A stretch of DNA of 64,000 bases from the NCBI RefSeq assembly GCF_965232525.1, contig NZ_OZ246980.1, positions 3,596,001-3,660,000 of the forward strand, read 5' to 3'. This DNA is from Bauldia sp965232525. GTDB lineage: Bacteria; Pseudomonadota; Alphaproteobacteria; Rhizobiales; Kaistiaceae. The notes below the pieces were generated by a model, which did no database searches, was not told the origin of the DNA, and was given only the letters and a program-made list of their open reading frames with translations. A program made the translations under genes and the position numbers. Shown one piece after another: positions 38,401-45,486 of this stretch. Position 1 is the first letter of the stretch; every line of letters begins with the position of its first letter.

Positions 38401-38745
38401 TCCGACCGAACCGCCGGCGACGCCGACGACCGTCACGTCATCAAGCGAAACGATCAGGCCCTCCCCCGGAACGAGCCTGACGGTCGCTCGCCCGATATCG
38501 ACCCGGTGACCCAACTCGTGGGCGAGCACTCCGACGACCCGGTCGCGGATGAAACCGACCTCGACCGGCCCGGACAGCAGCACCACGAGTGTCACCGCAA
38601 TCGCAACAAAACCGGTGATGGCCAAAGCAGACGCGGCGAAGGCCACCGTTCGCAGCGCCCGCCGACGACTGCGACGCGCCGGCGGTTGTGTTATCCGCGA
38701 GGCGCTACCGGCCGGCGCCTCTATCTCGTCAAGCGGCTTGTGCAC
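35407..38745 (-). CDS. Large AsmA-like/DUF3971 protein
   Basis: A 1112-residue inner-membrane protein with one N-terminal helix (residues about 32-58, after a basic stretch) and a very long periplasmic part. The tail (TFSGRFDLERSEVAVNGTYL, then GREGLIGVTFRIEGPLDGP) is the AsmA_2/DUF3971 ending seen in YhdP-type proteins. These bridge-like beta-groove proteins are implicated in phospholipid traffic to the outer membrane. Low cysteine content, many repeats of short beta strands. It runs opposite to the peroxiredoxin gene and ends 97 bases before the glycan operon. Confidence 0.85.
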   Translation of the reverse strand: MHKPLDEIEAPAGSASRITQPPARRSRRRALRTVAFAASALAITGFVAIAVTLVVLLSGPVEVGFIRDRVVGVLAHELGHRVDIGRATVRLVPGEGLIVSLDDVTVVGVAGGSVGRVPNIEAVADPVSVATGGAGVRSVTLTGAELLVSGARMMGPPSAEMASYPHGGFPGLADALHRLDAVLADVAAKARGLELEVLTVEGATIVIADTGGSAIRRFDDLDASLTIDQTTADVALTVSAAAQAGRWSASLDYGADPDGDRVLAAAFSQVGLADLVPVLARKDNLASSDIPLFGRGSVRFDANGGPAAAELRLDVGAGVFTAGESGESILLDEATVNLRWDVAGEAILLDRSPLHFGATRGSVVGWVRAGGDPGSGRYAVSLESEHAVLAAPDAEAPPLTVERLALSGAIDLAAETLAIDALAIESAEGSLDLSGTIGFGGVTPSLALSARLSQMPVAVFKQMWVPFLAPGARRWVNSHIVDGQIAAGSFAAAVPAGMLWVEPRPPVPDDALRLDLRLEDVAFRTMGDLPPVVDASGNVVLAGAVLGVDVESARLDTRFGPVTIDAGAFAIDDVFDPVATGVVEVEASAQAAALGALADAEPLNALRRQDIAPSDLSGDAAASISLRLPLDKEDDELGEAMDWRVVVAGTGLGSAQPIDGRLFNDADLAIAVARDSVTVEGTAVIDGIAANVSMALALDADGNAVAGGAQSARLLLDQAARERLGLGVEDLIEGVIDARISARESGEGQHVDLDLTPARLTIPGTGWTKGVGVPATLSFDLVPTDGGQLAEDIVLAGDGFAMAGWARFSSEDGLVDARIDHLALRPDDDLSVDLTATPTGYVVDIRGAQFDARGLISDITTAGDDDLPDLSITADIDVVTGFNGEALTGLRGRFVTADGAPMAIALNATLGGAVALDFDDAGQAAALQMTAPDAGDLLRFLDLYTRVAGGQLTLEASRFGPTGPLDGQILIDDFVILEEPAVERAIASAPTPQDIDTSRLHFDRMAVQFGATSEAIVIDEALLRGQSVGATFSGRFDLERSEVAVNGTYLPLFALNNAFGRVPVIGRVLGGNREGLIGVTFRIEGPLDGPTVYFNPLSAVTPGIFRKIFEFR

Positions 38746-38834
38746 GAGCGTGGTGAAAGGCGGTGTCGGGGGCTTGAAACGAGTCGATTTCGCATCGATC
38801 TTCAGGGCTCACTACCAACGGAGGGTAAGCCACC

Positions 38835-39299
38835 ATGGCCATTGCGGAAGGAGACGTCGCGCCGGCGTTCGAGCTTGAGACGGACGGCGGAGGAACGGTG
38901 AAACTGTCGGACTTCAAGGGGAAATCGGTCGTCCTTTACTTTTATCCGGCGGATGATACGCCCGGATGCACCACCGAAGCCATCGATTTCACGGCGGCGC
39001 TTCCGCAATTCGAAGCGGCAAACGCCGTGGTTATCGGCGTTTCGCCGGACTCGGTCGACTCCCACGACAAGTTCAAGGCCAAGCACGACCTCGGTGTCAT
39101 CCTCGCCGCGGACCCGGACAAGAAAGTGATCGAGGCCTACGGCGCCTGGGGCGAGAAGATGATGTATGGCCGCACTTCGATCGGGCTGATCCGTTCGACT
39201 GTGCTGATCGGCCCAGATGGCAAGATCGTGCGCCACTGGCCGAAGGTGCGAGTCAAGGGCCATGTCGACAAGGTCCTGGAAGCGGTCGAGGCAGCCTAA
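38835..39299 (+). CDS. bcp: Peroxiredoxin, BCP/PrxQ group
   Basis: A 154-residue thiol peroxidase that reduces hydroperoxides. The active site is FYPADDTPGCTTEAIDF with the peroxidatic Cys at residue 45. Many BCP proteins have a resolving Cys five residues later; here Ile-Asp-Phe follows and the protein has only this one cysteine, so it acts as a 1-Cys enzyme or uses a partner thiol. A GGAGGG ribosome binding site precedes the ATG. The M23 peptidase gene follows after 72 bases. Confidence 0.95.
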   Translation: MAIAEGDVAPAFELETDGGGTVKLSDFKGKSVVLYFYPADDTPGCTTEAIDFTAALPQFEAANAVVIGVSPDSVDSHDKFKAKHDLGVILAADPDKKVIEAYGAWGEKMMYGRTSIGLIRSTVLIGPDGKIVRHWPKVRVKGHVDKVLEAVEAA

Positions 39300-39371
39300 A
39301 CCCCTTTCCCCCAAGGAAATATTAACCCTACCCCCTTCTAATTCGCCGGTCTCGTTTCTCGATACTGGTGA

Positions 39372-40658
39372 ATGCGTATGTCGACCCTGGGGGCTGGATT
39401 TCGTCGTTTCCTTCCAACCCGATCCAAATCCGCGCGGCGGTGCCGGATTTACATAGATCGCGGTCATCGCGTCACGACCTTCCAAATCCGGCCCTGGGCG
39501 TTTGCGCTCACTGGCTTCGTCGCCGTTGTGCTTGGGGCCGGATATTTCGTGGCAACCGGGTATCTGGTGTTCCGCGACGATCTGTTGGCGGCATCGGTCG
39601 CGCGTCAGGTCCGTCTCCAGCAGGCATATGAGGATCGCATCGCCAGCCTACGGGCCGACATCGACCGGCTGACCAGCCGCCAGATGCTCAACCAGGAGGC
39701 GTTCGAGGTTCAGCTCAGCCAGCTGATCGGTCGTCAGGACGTACTCGACGCGCGGCAGGATGTTGTCGCCGGCCTGCGCGAAGCGGCCAGCAAAGCCGGT
39801 CTCCTACCCGGCGCCGCGACGCCGCTGCCGCGCCCGCGCCCGACGCTGGAGACCGATCCGATCACCACCGGCAGTATCGTTCCCAACGGCGAGGTGCGCC
39901 TCGCTACGGTGCTGCGTGGTCCCCGCTCGACCGACATATTGCCGCCGAAGCCACTGACCCCTGATCAGGTGGATGGGGTCGAATCATCACTTGATTCGAT
40001 GGCCCGCAACCAGGTCGCTTACGTCGTCAACATGGCCGTCGACGTGAGCGAGCGGAACGTCAAGATCGCCGAGGTTCTCGAGGACCTTGGTCATATGCCG
40101 GCAGTTGATGTCGACGAGTCGGCAATGGGTGGGCCGCTCGAGCCGCTCCCCGTCAACATCGACCCCGACACCTTCGCCGTTAGTGCCGAGACAGTGGCCG
40201 AGATGGTCGAGGACTATGGCGTGCTGCGCCAGCGGGCGGTGCAGTTGCCGATCGCCAATCCGGTCCCGGGGGCGCGCACCACCAGCCGCTTCGGTATGCG
40301 TCGGGATCCCTTCACCCGCCGTCCAGCGATGCATTCCGGCATCGACTTCAAGGCAGTCCGCGGTCATCCGGTCCTTGCCACGGCCTCTGGCCGTGTCACC
40401 AAGGCCGCCCGCAACGGCGGCTACGGCTACATGATCGAGATCGACCACGGCCGCGGCATCAAGACCCGCTACGCCCATCTCAACAAGATGCTGGTGAAGC
40501 GCGGCGCCTATGTTTCGGCGGGCACGGTGATCGGGCAGGTCGGCAGCACCGGCCGCTCTACCGGACCGCATCTCCACTACGAGGTCCGAAAGGGCAGCAA
40601 GGCCACCAACCCACTCCCCTACATCCAGGCCGGGAACAAGCTACTCGACCTGCTTTAG
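39372..40658 (+). CDS. M23-family peptidoglycan peptidase with coiled coil
   Basis: A 428-residue envelope protein. A membrane helix lies at residues 40-65, then a coiled-coil segment (about 70-140), a Pro-rich linker, and a LytM/M23 domain from about residue 295. Zn ligands are present: His and Asp in MHSGIDF, and HLH in TGPHLHYEV near the end. Intact ligands suggest an active DD-endopeptidase rather than an EnvC-type activator. It probably acts on periplasmic peptidoglycan in growth or division. Confidence 0.9.
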   Translation: MRMSTLGAGFRRFLPTRSKSARRCRIYIDRGHRVTTFQIRPWAFALTGFVAVVLGAGYFVATGYLVFRDDLLAASVARQVRLQQAYEDRIASLRADIDRLTSRQMLNQEAFEVQLSQLIGRQDVLDARQDVVAGLREAASKAGLLPGAATPLPRPRPTLETDPITTGSIVPNGEVRLATVLRGPRSTDILPPKPLTPDQVDGVESSLDSMARNQVAYVVNMAVDVSERNVKIAEVLEDLGHMPAVDVDESAMGGPLEPLPVNIDPDTFAVSAETVAEMVEDYGVLRQRAVQLPIANPVPGARTTSRFGMRRDPFTRRPAMHSGIDFKAVRGHPVLATASGRVTKAARNGGYGYMIEIDHGRGIKTRYAHLNKMLVKRGAYVSAGTVIGQVGSTGRSTGPHLHYEVRKGSKATNPLPYIQAGNKLLDLL

Positions 40659-40737
40659 GTCGCTGAGGAAGGTGCTGCCCTCGGACCCCGGGCGGCACGA
40701 TAACAATCACGCTGTCGACGTCCTCTCCGACGAGACG

Positions 40738-41517
40738 TCACACGACGCTCAGCGACACATCCCCCAAGCCGTCAATCGCGATTGTCACCCGATCGCCAGC
40801 AGCAAGCCAGCGGGTCTCGACCAGGCTGCCGGTGAGCACGATGTCGCCCGCCCGGAGCAACTCGCCCCGCGCGGCGAAATTGTCTGCGAGCCAGGCGAGG
40901 GCGTTCAGCGGGTCGCCCATAACGTCGCGACCCACCCCGCGCCCCACCTCGGCGTCGTTGATGGTGGTGACTCCGACCAGGTCGCGGACGTCGAGCGGCG
41001 CCGGCACCGGACGCCCCAGCACGCAGCCGGCGGCGAAGAAATCGCCGGCGATCAGGGTCGGTGTGTCGGTCGTCCGCCAATCGGCATAGCGGTCGTCGAC
41101 GATCTCGACCGCCGCCATGTACTCGGAAACGGCATCCGCAACTGTGGCGGCCGAGAACGGCGCCTCCGCCGCGCCCAGATCACGGCCGAGGCGCACCGCG
41201 ATCTCGCATTCGACCCCGATACGCCGATAGTCGCCAGCGTTGAGGGTCACGCCACTGGCAAACGCACTGTTGGCAAAGACACCGGCCGCGCAGGGATTGG
41301 GGATGCCGAGATAGGTCTGCATCACCGGCGTGGTGCAGCCGATCTTGGTGCCAACCCGCCGCCCCAGTTCCGGCAGCCGCTCGTGGACCGCGTCCTGGAC
41401 CGCATAGGCCTCCGCCTCGTTACGAGGGCGAATGGCGGCCGGCAGAACGGCCAGCGGTTCGGCCAACCGGCGAGCCGCGGCGATCCGGTCGGCGGCCGAA
41501 GCGATCCGGTCGGTCAC
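40738..41517 (-). CDS. 2-keto-4-pentenoate hydratase/fumarylacetoacetase family
   Basis: A 259-residue FAH-fold enzyme. Motifs: VGTKIGCTTPVMQ, VECEIAVRLGRDL (metal-binding Glu pair), AAVEIVDDRYADW (metal Asp) and the C-terminal ARGELLRAGDIVLTGSLVE. It resembles MhpD-type hydratases from aromatic ring-cleavage pathways, though no such pathway is nearby. The start is a GTG overlapping the ctaA stop as GTGA. A much longer frame (back to 42522) is open in this reading frame only because of GC-rich codon bias in ctaA and is not a real gene. Confidence 0.87.
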   Translation of the reverse strand: MTDRIASAADRIAAARRLAEPLAVLPAAIRPRNEAEAYAVQDAVHERLPELGRRVGTKIGCTTPVMQTYLGIPNPCAAGVFANSAFASGVTLNAGDYRRIGVECEIAVRLGRDLGAAEAPFSAATVADAVSEYMAAVEIVDDRYADWRTTDTPTLIAGDFFAAGCVLGRPVPAPLDVRDLVGVTTINDAEVGRGVGRDVMGDPLNALAWLADNFAARGELLRAGDIVLTGSLVETRWLAAGDRVTIAIDGLGDVSLSVV

Positions 41518-42590
41518 GCCGCGGCAGCCGGCACGGACTCCGCAGCCGGCGCTCGCGTCGGCACCATCGCCCTCAGATTGGCAACAGCTAAGGCAAGCAC
41601 CACCACGGCGCCGAGTTGATGAACGATCGCCAGGGAGATCGGCACGGCGGCAAGCACGTTGGCGACGCCGATCGCCGCCTGGGCAAGAACCGCGACCGCC
41701 AGCCAGCCGGCGAGCGCGGCATGCGCGGTGCCGCGGACCTGCCAGACGTGGACGAGCGCCGCGACCAGCAGCAGGTAACCGACCACCCGATGGTTGAAAT
41801 GAACGGTGGCTGCGTTCTCGAAAAGGTTCAGCCACACCGGTTCCATGATCAGGAGCCCAGGCGGCACCAGGTGGCCGTTCATCAGCGGCCAGGTGTCCGA
41901 CACCAGCCCGGCATCGAGACCGGCGACCAGGCCGCCGAGGAAAATCTGAACGAAGACCAGAGCTAGCACCAGAGCGGCACCGACCTTGAGCCCGCGCTGC
42001 GTTCCCGGCTCGATCCGCCGCAATCCGCCGGCCACCCACAGGACATAAGCAAAGATCGCGCAGGCGAGCGTCAGGTGGACGGCAAGCCGATACTGGCTCA
42101 CGTCGGTGCGTTCGGTCAGACCGCTCGCCACCATCCACCAGCCGACGACGCCCTGCAGCCCACCGAGGATGAATATCGCCAACAGCTTCGGCGCAAGCTG
42201 CCGGCTGAGCCGACCCGTGACCCAGAACCAGACCAGCGGGACGATGAAGACCAAACCAATAAAGCGACCAAGGAAGCGGTGTCCCCATTCCCACCAGAAG
42301 ATGGTCTTGAACGCTTCGAGACTCATCCCTTTGTTGATGAGCTGGTACTCGGGGATCTGCTTGTACTTGTCGAACTCCTCCTGCCACTCGGCTTCGCTCA
42401 GTGGCGGGATCACACCATGGATTGGCTGCCATTCGGTGATCGACAGACCGGAGTCGGTCAGTCGGGTGGCGCCGCCAACGACGACCATCACGACGATCAG
42501 GAGGGCAACGCAGATCAGCCACCAGTAGACTGGCCCCCGGCTTAGCTCCTGCCCTGCGTCAATATCGTGCGTGTTCACCGCGGTGGTCAT
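41514..42590 (-). CDS. ctaA: Heme A synthase (CtaA/COX15)
   Basis: A 358-residue inner-membrane protein with eight helices that oxidises the C8 methyl of heme O to make heme A for cytochrome aa3. Characteristic features are GGATRLTDSGLSITEWQPIHG after the first helix, KTIFWWEWGHRFLGR with a heme His, QGVVGWWMVASGL and VHFNHRVVGYLL with another His, and a late VHQLGAVVVLAL. This long form without the loop cysteines is the alphaproteobacterial/mitochondrial type. Start at 42590; upstream Met codons are possible. Confidence 0.94.
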   Translation of the reverse strand: MTTAVNTHDIDAGQELSRGPVYWWLICVALLIVVMVVVGGATRLTDSGLSITEWQPIHGVIPPLSEAEWQEEFDKYKQIPEYQLINKGMSLEAFKTIFWWEWGHRFLGRFIGLVFIVPLVWFWVTGRLSRQLAPKLLAIFILGGLQGVVGWWMVASGLTERTDVSQYRLAVHLTLACAIFAYVLWVAGGLRRIEPGTQRGLKVGAALVLALVFVQIFLGGLVAGLDAGLVSDTWPLMNGHLVPPGLLIMEPVWLNLFENAATVHFNHRVVGYLLLVAALVHVWQVRGTAHAALAGWLAVAVLAQAAIGVANVLAAVPISLAIVHQLGAVVVLALAVANLRAMVPTRAPAAESVPAAAA

Positions 42591-42675
42591 GCTTGTGCTC
42601 CGCTCGGCATCGATATAGGCCATCGCGGCGACCGGCAACCAGGGACACGACGACGCGCGTCACGGCGCTTCCGCT

Positions 42676-42903
42676 ATGCAGCAACGCACCCGAAAACTGA
42701 TCGGTACCGTTATGCTCATGATCTTCGTGCCGGTTTATGCGCTGGTCGTGATGACTGTTGCCGCTGTCCGTCTGCAAGATTCATCGACCCTGGTCCAGAC
42801 TGTTTTCTTCGCCATCACCGGCCTCGCCTGGATCGTTCCCGCCGGCGCGGTGATCTGGTGGATGCAACGTCCGGCCGGTGGCGGATCGGGCGACCGGCGC
42901 TGA
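42676..42903 (+). CDS. DUF2842 membrane protein
   Basis: A 75-residue protein with two membrane helices separated by a short loop. The RTRKLIGTVMLMIFVPVYALV start is the signature of DUF2842, a family almost confined to Alphaproteobacteria and commonly beside heme A or cytochrome oxidase genes. Here it diverges from ctaA with 85 bases between starts, in keeping with a role around the terminal oxidase, which is inference. It ends eight bases before the convergent polysaccharide gene. Confidence 0.85.
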   Translation: MQQRTRKLIGTVMLMIFVPVYALVVMTVAAVRLQDSSTLVQTVFFAITGLAWIVPAGAVIWWMQRPAGGGSGDRR

Positions 42904-42911
42904 TCGATCGC

Positions 42912-44609
42912 CTACGCCGCCTCACCAGATCGAGTGTCTGGTTCGTTGGCGACCTCTGCCGCGGACGGGAACGCATCGGCGCTCAGCAACGATACAGGCA
43001 CCGAGGAAACCGCCGTGATCCCGTCTACGACTTTGTCCGCACTGGAATCGAACGGGCCGTCAACGCTCACCACCACGGCCATGTCGGCCTCGGGCAGCAG
43101 GGCTTCCATGAGCCCCTCCGGCACGTCGAGAACCAAATAGTCGTAGGTTTGCACTAGTGCGGCGAAGACCGACGCAGCGGATGGCGCGGCGAAGTCCTCC
43201 CGCGCCGCGCGACGACGACCTGCCCGGATGATGTGAGCCCGCGAGAGCCGGTCGCGGGTGATGACCCCGGCAAACGACGCATCGCCAGCGATCAGGTCGG
43301 CAAATCCCGGCTCCGCGCCCTGCTCTCCTGCCACAACCGAGGCGGCGCGATCCTCCGGATGAAGATCGACTAGCATGGTGCGACGGTCGGTCCGTGCCAG
43401 CAGTCGTGCAAGCGCCGCCGCGATCGACGCCCGCTCGCCAGCTGCCGGTCCTGCAGTTACGACAAGGATACGGCGATGGCTGTTTGCCATCACGTCCTCG
43501 ACCATACGGCTCAGCGTGTCTTCTGCGTCCTCACCGGCGGCGCGCGGCGCGAACGTCGGAAAATCCGGAGAGCGGCGTCGATCCGATCGACCATTGGCCA
43601 CAATCGGGGAGCCGGCCGCTGGTGCGGCGTCAGTCCCGGTTCGCGGTGCTTCCCACGCCGACTTTCGGTCCGAGCGACTGCGGGTGCGGTGCCGAGCGGC
43701 CACGACCACCAGCGACAGCAACGCCGCGATCGCGGCGGCAAAAAGCGTCATCGGGACGACCCTAGGAAACACCGGCGCCACCGGAACCGCCGCGAAGGCA
43801 ACGATCCGTGGAGCGCCGGGTATGGTCTCCCCGCGATCCGAGCCGCCCGCCAGCTGCGCGAGGCGCGCGCGGTGGATGTCGAGCCGTGTGCGCAGGTCCG
43901 CTGACTCCCGTTCGAGCGCGACAAGCGGCTCCGGCGCTGCAGTGCTCAAGCCGTCCGATCGCAAACGAGCGATCATCGTGTCGGTGCGATCCAGTTTCGC
44001 TTGGAGATCAGCGATTGCCGATCGTACCAGCGCAATCGCATCGGCGGTCGGTGCGGAGGCACTGGCTTGCCGCTCGGCGACATAGGTCTCGGCAACCGCG
44101 TCGGCGCCGCGAGCGGCCTCGGCCGGATCCGACGATGCGAAGTCGACAGCGACGACACGAGATTCATCGACCGGGTGAACGTCCAGACGGTTAGCAAAGG
44201 CCATGGTTGGCTCGTCAACAAACCCAAGCCACGAAAGAAACGTGCGAAACGAGTCCACCGGGGCGGCATCCGTCGCAAGCGGCGGTAGGGTCTCAGTCGT
44301 CACGATCCGCGCGAAGGCGGGTGAGCGGATGAAGGCGGCCTCCCGTAACGCCACCTGGCGATCAAGCACCGCCGCAGTCCGCGGGTCGGCATTGGGGTCG
44401 GCATCGTTTGCGGCGACCAGCACGCGCGCCTGGCCGACATAAGTGAGCGGGAGCGACGACAAGACAAGCCACATCACCGCGGCGACCGCGGCAACAATCA
44501 CCAGAACAAGAGGAACCGACCGGGCCAGCGCTCGCGGCAACGAGGGCGTCCCGATCCCAGCGTCAGGTGCGGGCGGCGGCGGGGAACCGGTCATCCAGAG
44601 ACTCGCCAT
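42912..44609 (-). CDS. Wzz/BY-kinase-like exopolysaccharide protein with degenerate P-loop
   Basis: A 565-residue protein of the polysaccharide co-polymerase/tyrosine kinase type. A membrane helix at about residues 25-50 is followed by a Wzz periplasmic domain with coiled coil (about 150-235), a second helix near 275-295, a low-complexity linker, and a cytoplasmic MinD/BY-kinase-like domain from about 365. There the Walker A reads TAGPAAGERASIA, lacking the GKT/GKS lysine, while Walker A' RTMLVDLHPED and Walker B YLVLDVP remain. No C-terminal Tyr cluster exists. It may regulate chain length without kinase activity. Start chosen at the ATG at 44609; a GTG at 44621 is possible. Confidence 0.8.
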   Translation of the reverse strand: MASLWMTGSPPPPAPDAGIGTPSLPRALARSVPLVLVIVAAVAAVMWLVLSSLPLTYVGQARVLVAANDADPNADPRTAAVLDRQVALREAAFIRSPAFARIVTTETLPPLATDAAPVDSFRTFLSWLGFVDEPTMAFANRLDVHPVDESRVVAVDFASSDPAEAARGADAVAETYVAERQASASAPTADAIALVRSAIADLQAKLDRTDTMIARLRSDGLSTAAPEPLVALERESADLRTRLDIHRARLAQLAGGSDRGETIPGAPRIVAFAAVPVAPVFPRVVPMTLFAAAIAALLSLVVVAARHRTRSRSDRKSAWEAPRTGTDAAPAAGSPIVANGRSDRRRSPDFPTFAPRAAGEDAEDTLSRMVEDVMANSHRRILVVTAGPAAGERASIAAALARLLARTDRRTMLVDLHPEDRAASVVAGEQGAEPGFADLIAGDASFAGVITRDRLSRAHIIRAGRRRAAREDFAAPSAASVFAALVQTYDYLVLDVPEGLMEALLPEADMAVVVSVDGPFDSSADKVVDGITAVSSVPVSLLSADAFPSAAEVANEPDTRSGEAA

Positions 44610-45068
44610 ACGGTGAGGCACCGATCATCGGCACCTGCCGTAAGCGCATGGTTAACGGTAAGGCGATAGCGCTTTACCGCACATTAACCATGGTGGGCCG
44701 ATAGTTCGCGCGACCTTCGGTCAGTCAGCACCGAGCAGAGCATGACATTCGTCGACGTCCCCCGCGCCATGAGTATCGGCTATTGCCGTCCGACCGCTCG
44801 ACGGCCAGCCGGCAACACAATTTCGCCGGTAGTGGTGATCGTCGCGGCGTGGACCCGGCTCCGCTCTCCTCGGCGCAACGCTCGACCGTGACGCGATTTC
44901 TTGATCAGTCGCTTGCCTCAGGTTTCCGGCTTGCGGTGGTGCGACGTCCTTGGCGACGCGCCCGCCGCATTTTGGCCGGCACGTTCTTGCGGGTATTTGG
45001 TAACCGCGTTGCCCGCTCCCTTATCGACTCGGCGCCAAGCCAACAGGACGGCCGCTTGAGCGCTTCGC
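44610..45068. other. 459-base intergenic region
   Basis: The region between the polysaccharide gene start and the 3' end of the arsR-type gene. It holds the hairpin at 44647-44692 and presumably the promoter of the polysaccharide gene. A 103-codon rightward frame at 44783-45094 lacks a ribosome binding site and family resemblance, so I see no supported gene. Confidence 0.5.
44647..44692. repeat. Inverted repeat with CtrA-like half-sites
   Basis: CATGGTTAA (44647-44655) and TTAACCATG (44684-44692) are perfect inverted repeats; inside, CGGTAA and TTACCG also pair. TTAACCAT matches a CtrA half-site. The element lies 38-83 bases upstream of the polysaccharide gene start and could be either a protein operator or an RNA hairpin. 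Confidence 0.5.
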
Positions 45069-45398
45069 CTATTGCGGCCGCGCGACTGGTTTGACACCCT
45101 CGGGCGGACAATAGGCCTCCCTCAGTGCCTCGATCACCAGTAGCACTTCAGGTCGGGTAATCCGGTAGTAGACGCTGGTGCCGACCCGCCGGGACTCGAC
45201 CAGCCCGTCAGCACGCAGGCGCATGAGTTGTTGCGACATCGGCACCTGTTCGACGCCACCAAGATCGCAGCGCAACTCCGCGACCGTCTTTTCCTCCATG
45301 CCGAGCGCGCACAGCGCCAGCAGCCGCTGCGGGTGCGACAGGCTTCGCATGAGGTGGGCGGCCTGCTCCGCCGCGGGGATCATCTCTGCTACATTCAT
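45069..45398 (-). CDS. ArsR-family regulator, SqrR/BigR-like
   Basis: A 109-residue winged-helix repressor. The HTH lies around residues 35-72 (VAELRCDLGGVEQVPMSQQLMRLR). Cys30 (RLLALC) and Cys97 (EAYCPPE) fall where SqrR and BigR carry the two cysteines that form a tetrasulfide bridge with reactive sulfur species; Cys44 is extra. It diverges from an SQR-like gene, as in sulfide-response loci. The start is the ATG at 45398, 10 bases from a perfect TATAAT, so the mRNA may be nearly leaderless. Upstream frame to 45533 overlaps the divergent gene and is rejected. Confidence 0.85.
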   Translation of the reverse strand: MNVAEMIPAAEQAAHLMRSLSHPQRLLALCALGMEEKTVAELRCDLGGVEQVPMSQQLMRLRADGLVESRRVGTSVYYRITRPEVLLVIEALREAYCPPEGVKPVARPQ

Positions 45399-45412
45399 AA
45401 TCTTGAAATTAT
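45397..45412. promoter_or_regulatory. Candidate ArsR-type operator
   Basis: ATAAT-cttgaa-ATTAT is a perfect inverted repeat in an AT-rich patch directly at the start of the arsR-type gene. A wider pair CATTCA (45392-45397) and TGAATG (45419-45424) flanks it. Position and composition suit binding by the adjacent repressor over both divergent promoters. Confidence 0.5.
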
Positions 45413-45434
45413 ATCCTTTGAATGTTATGTGCAA
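45408..45434 (-). promoter_or_regulatory. Promoter of the arsR-type gene
   Basis: Reading leftward, TTGCAC (45434-45429) and a perfect TATAAT (45413-45408) are 15 bases apart. Transcription would begin about 45401, only two or three bases before the ATG. On the other strand TTGAAA at 45403-45408 could be the -35 box of the SQR-like gene, so the two promoters interleave. Confidence 0.45.
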
Positions 45435-45486
45435 GCGCGCCGTCGATGATGGCGTGGCTAAACAATAAAACCACAGGGAGGCTGGC

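Noticed and set aside
40738..42522. A 594-codon leftward open frame spanning the hydratase and most of ctaA
   Set aside because: Its last 259 codons are the real hydratase; the rest is a shifted frame of ctaA kept open by GC-rich codons and is Arg/Gly-rich without family resemblance.
44783..45094. A 103-codon rightward frame before the arsR-type gene
   Set aside because: No ribosome binding site, Arg-rich low complexity, and it overlaps the 3' end of the regulator gene.
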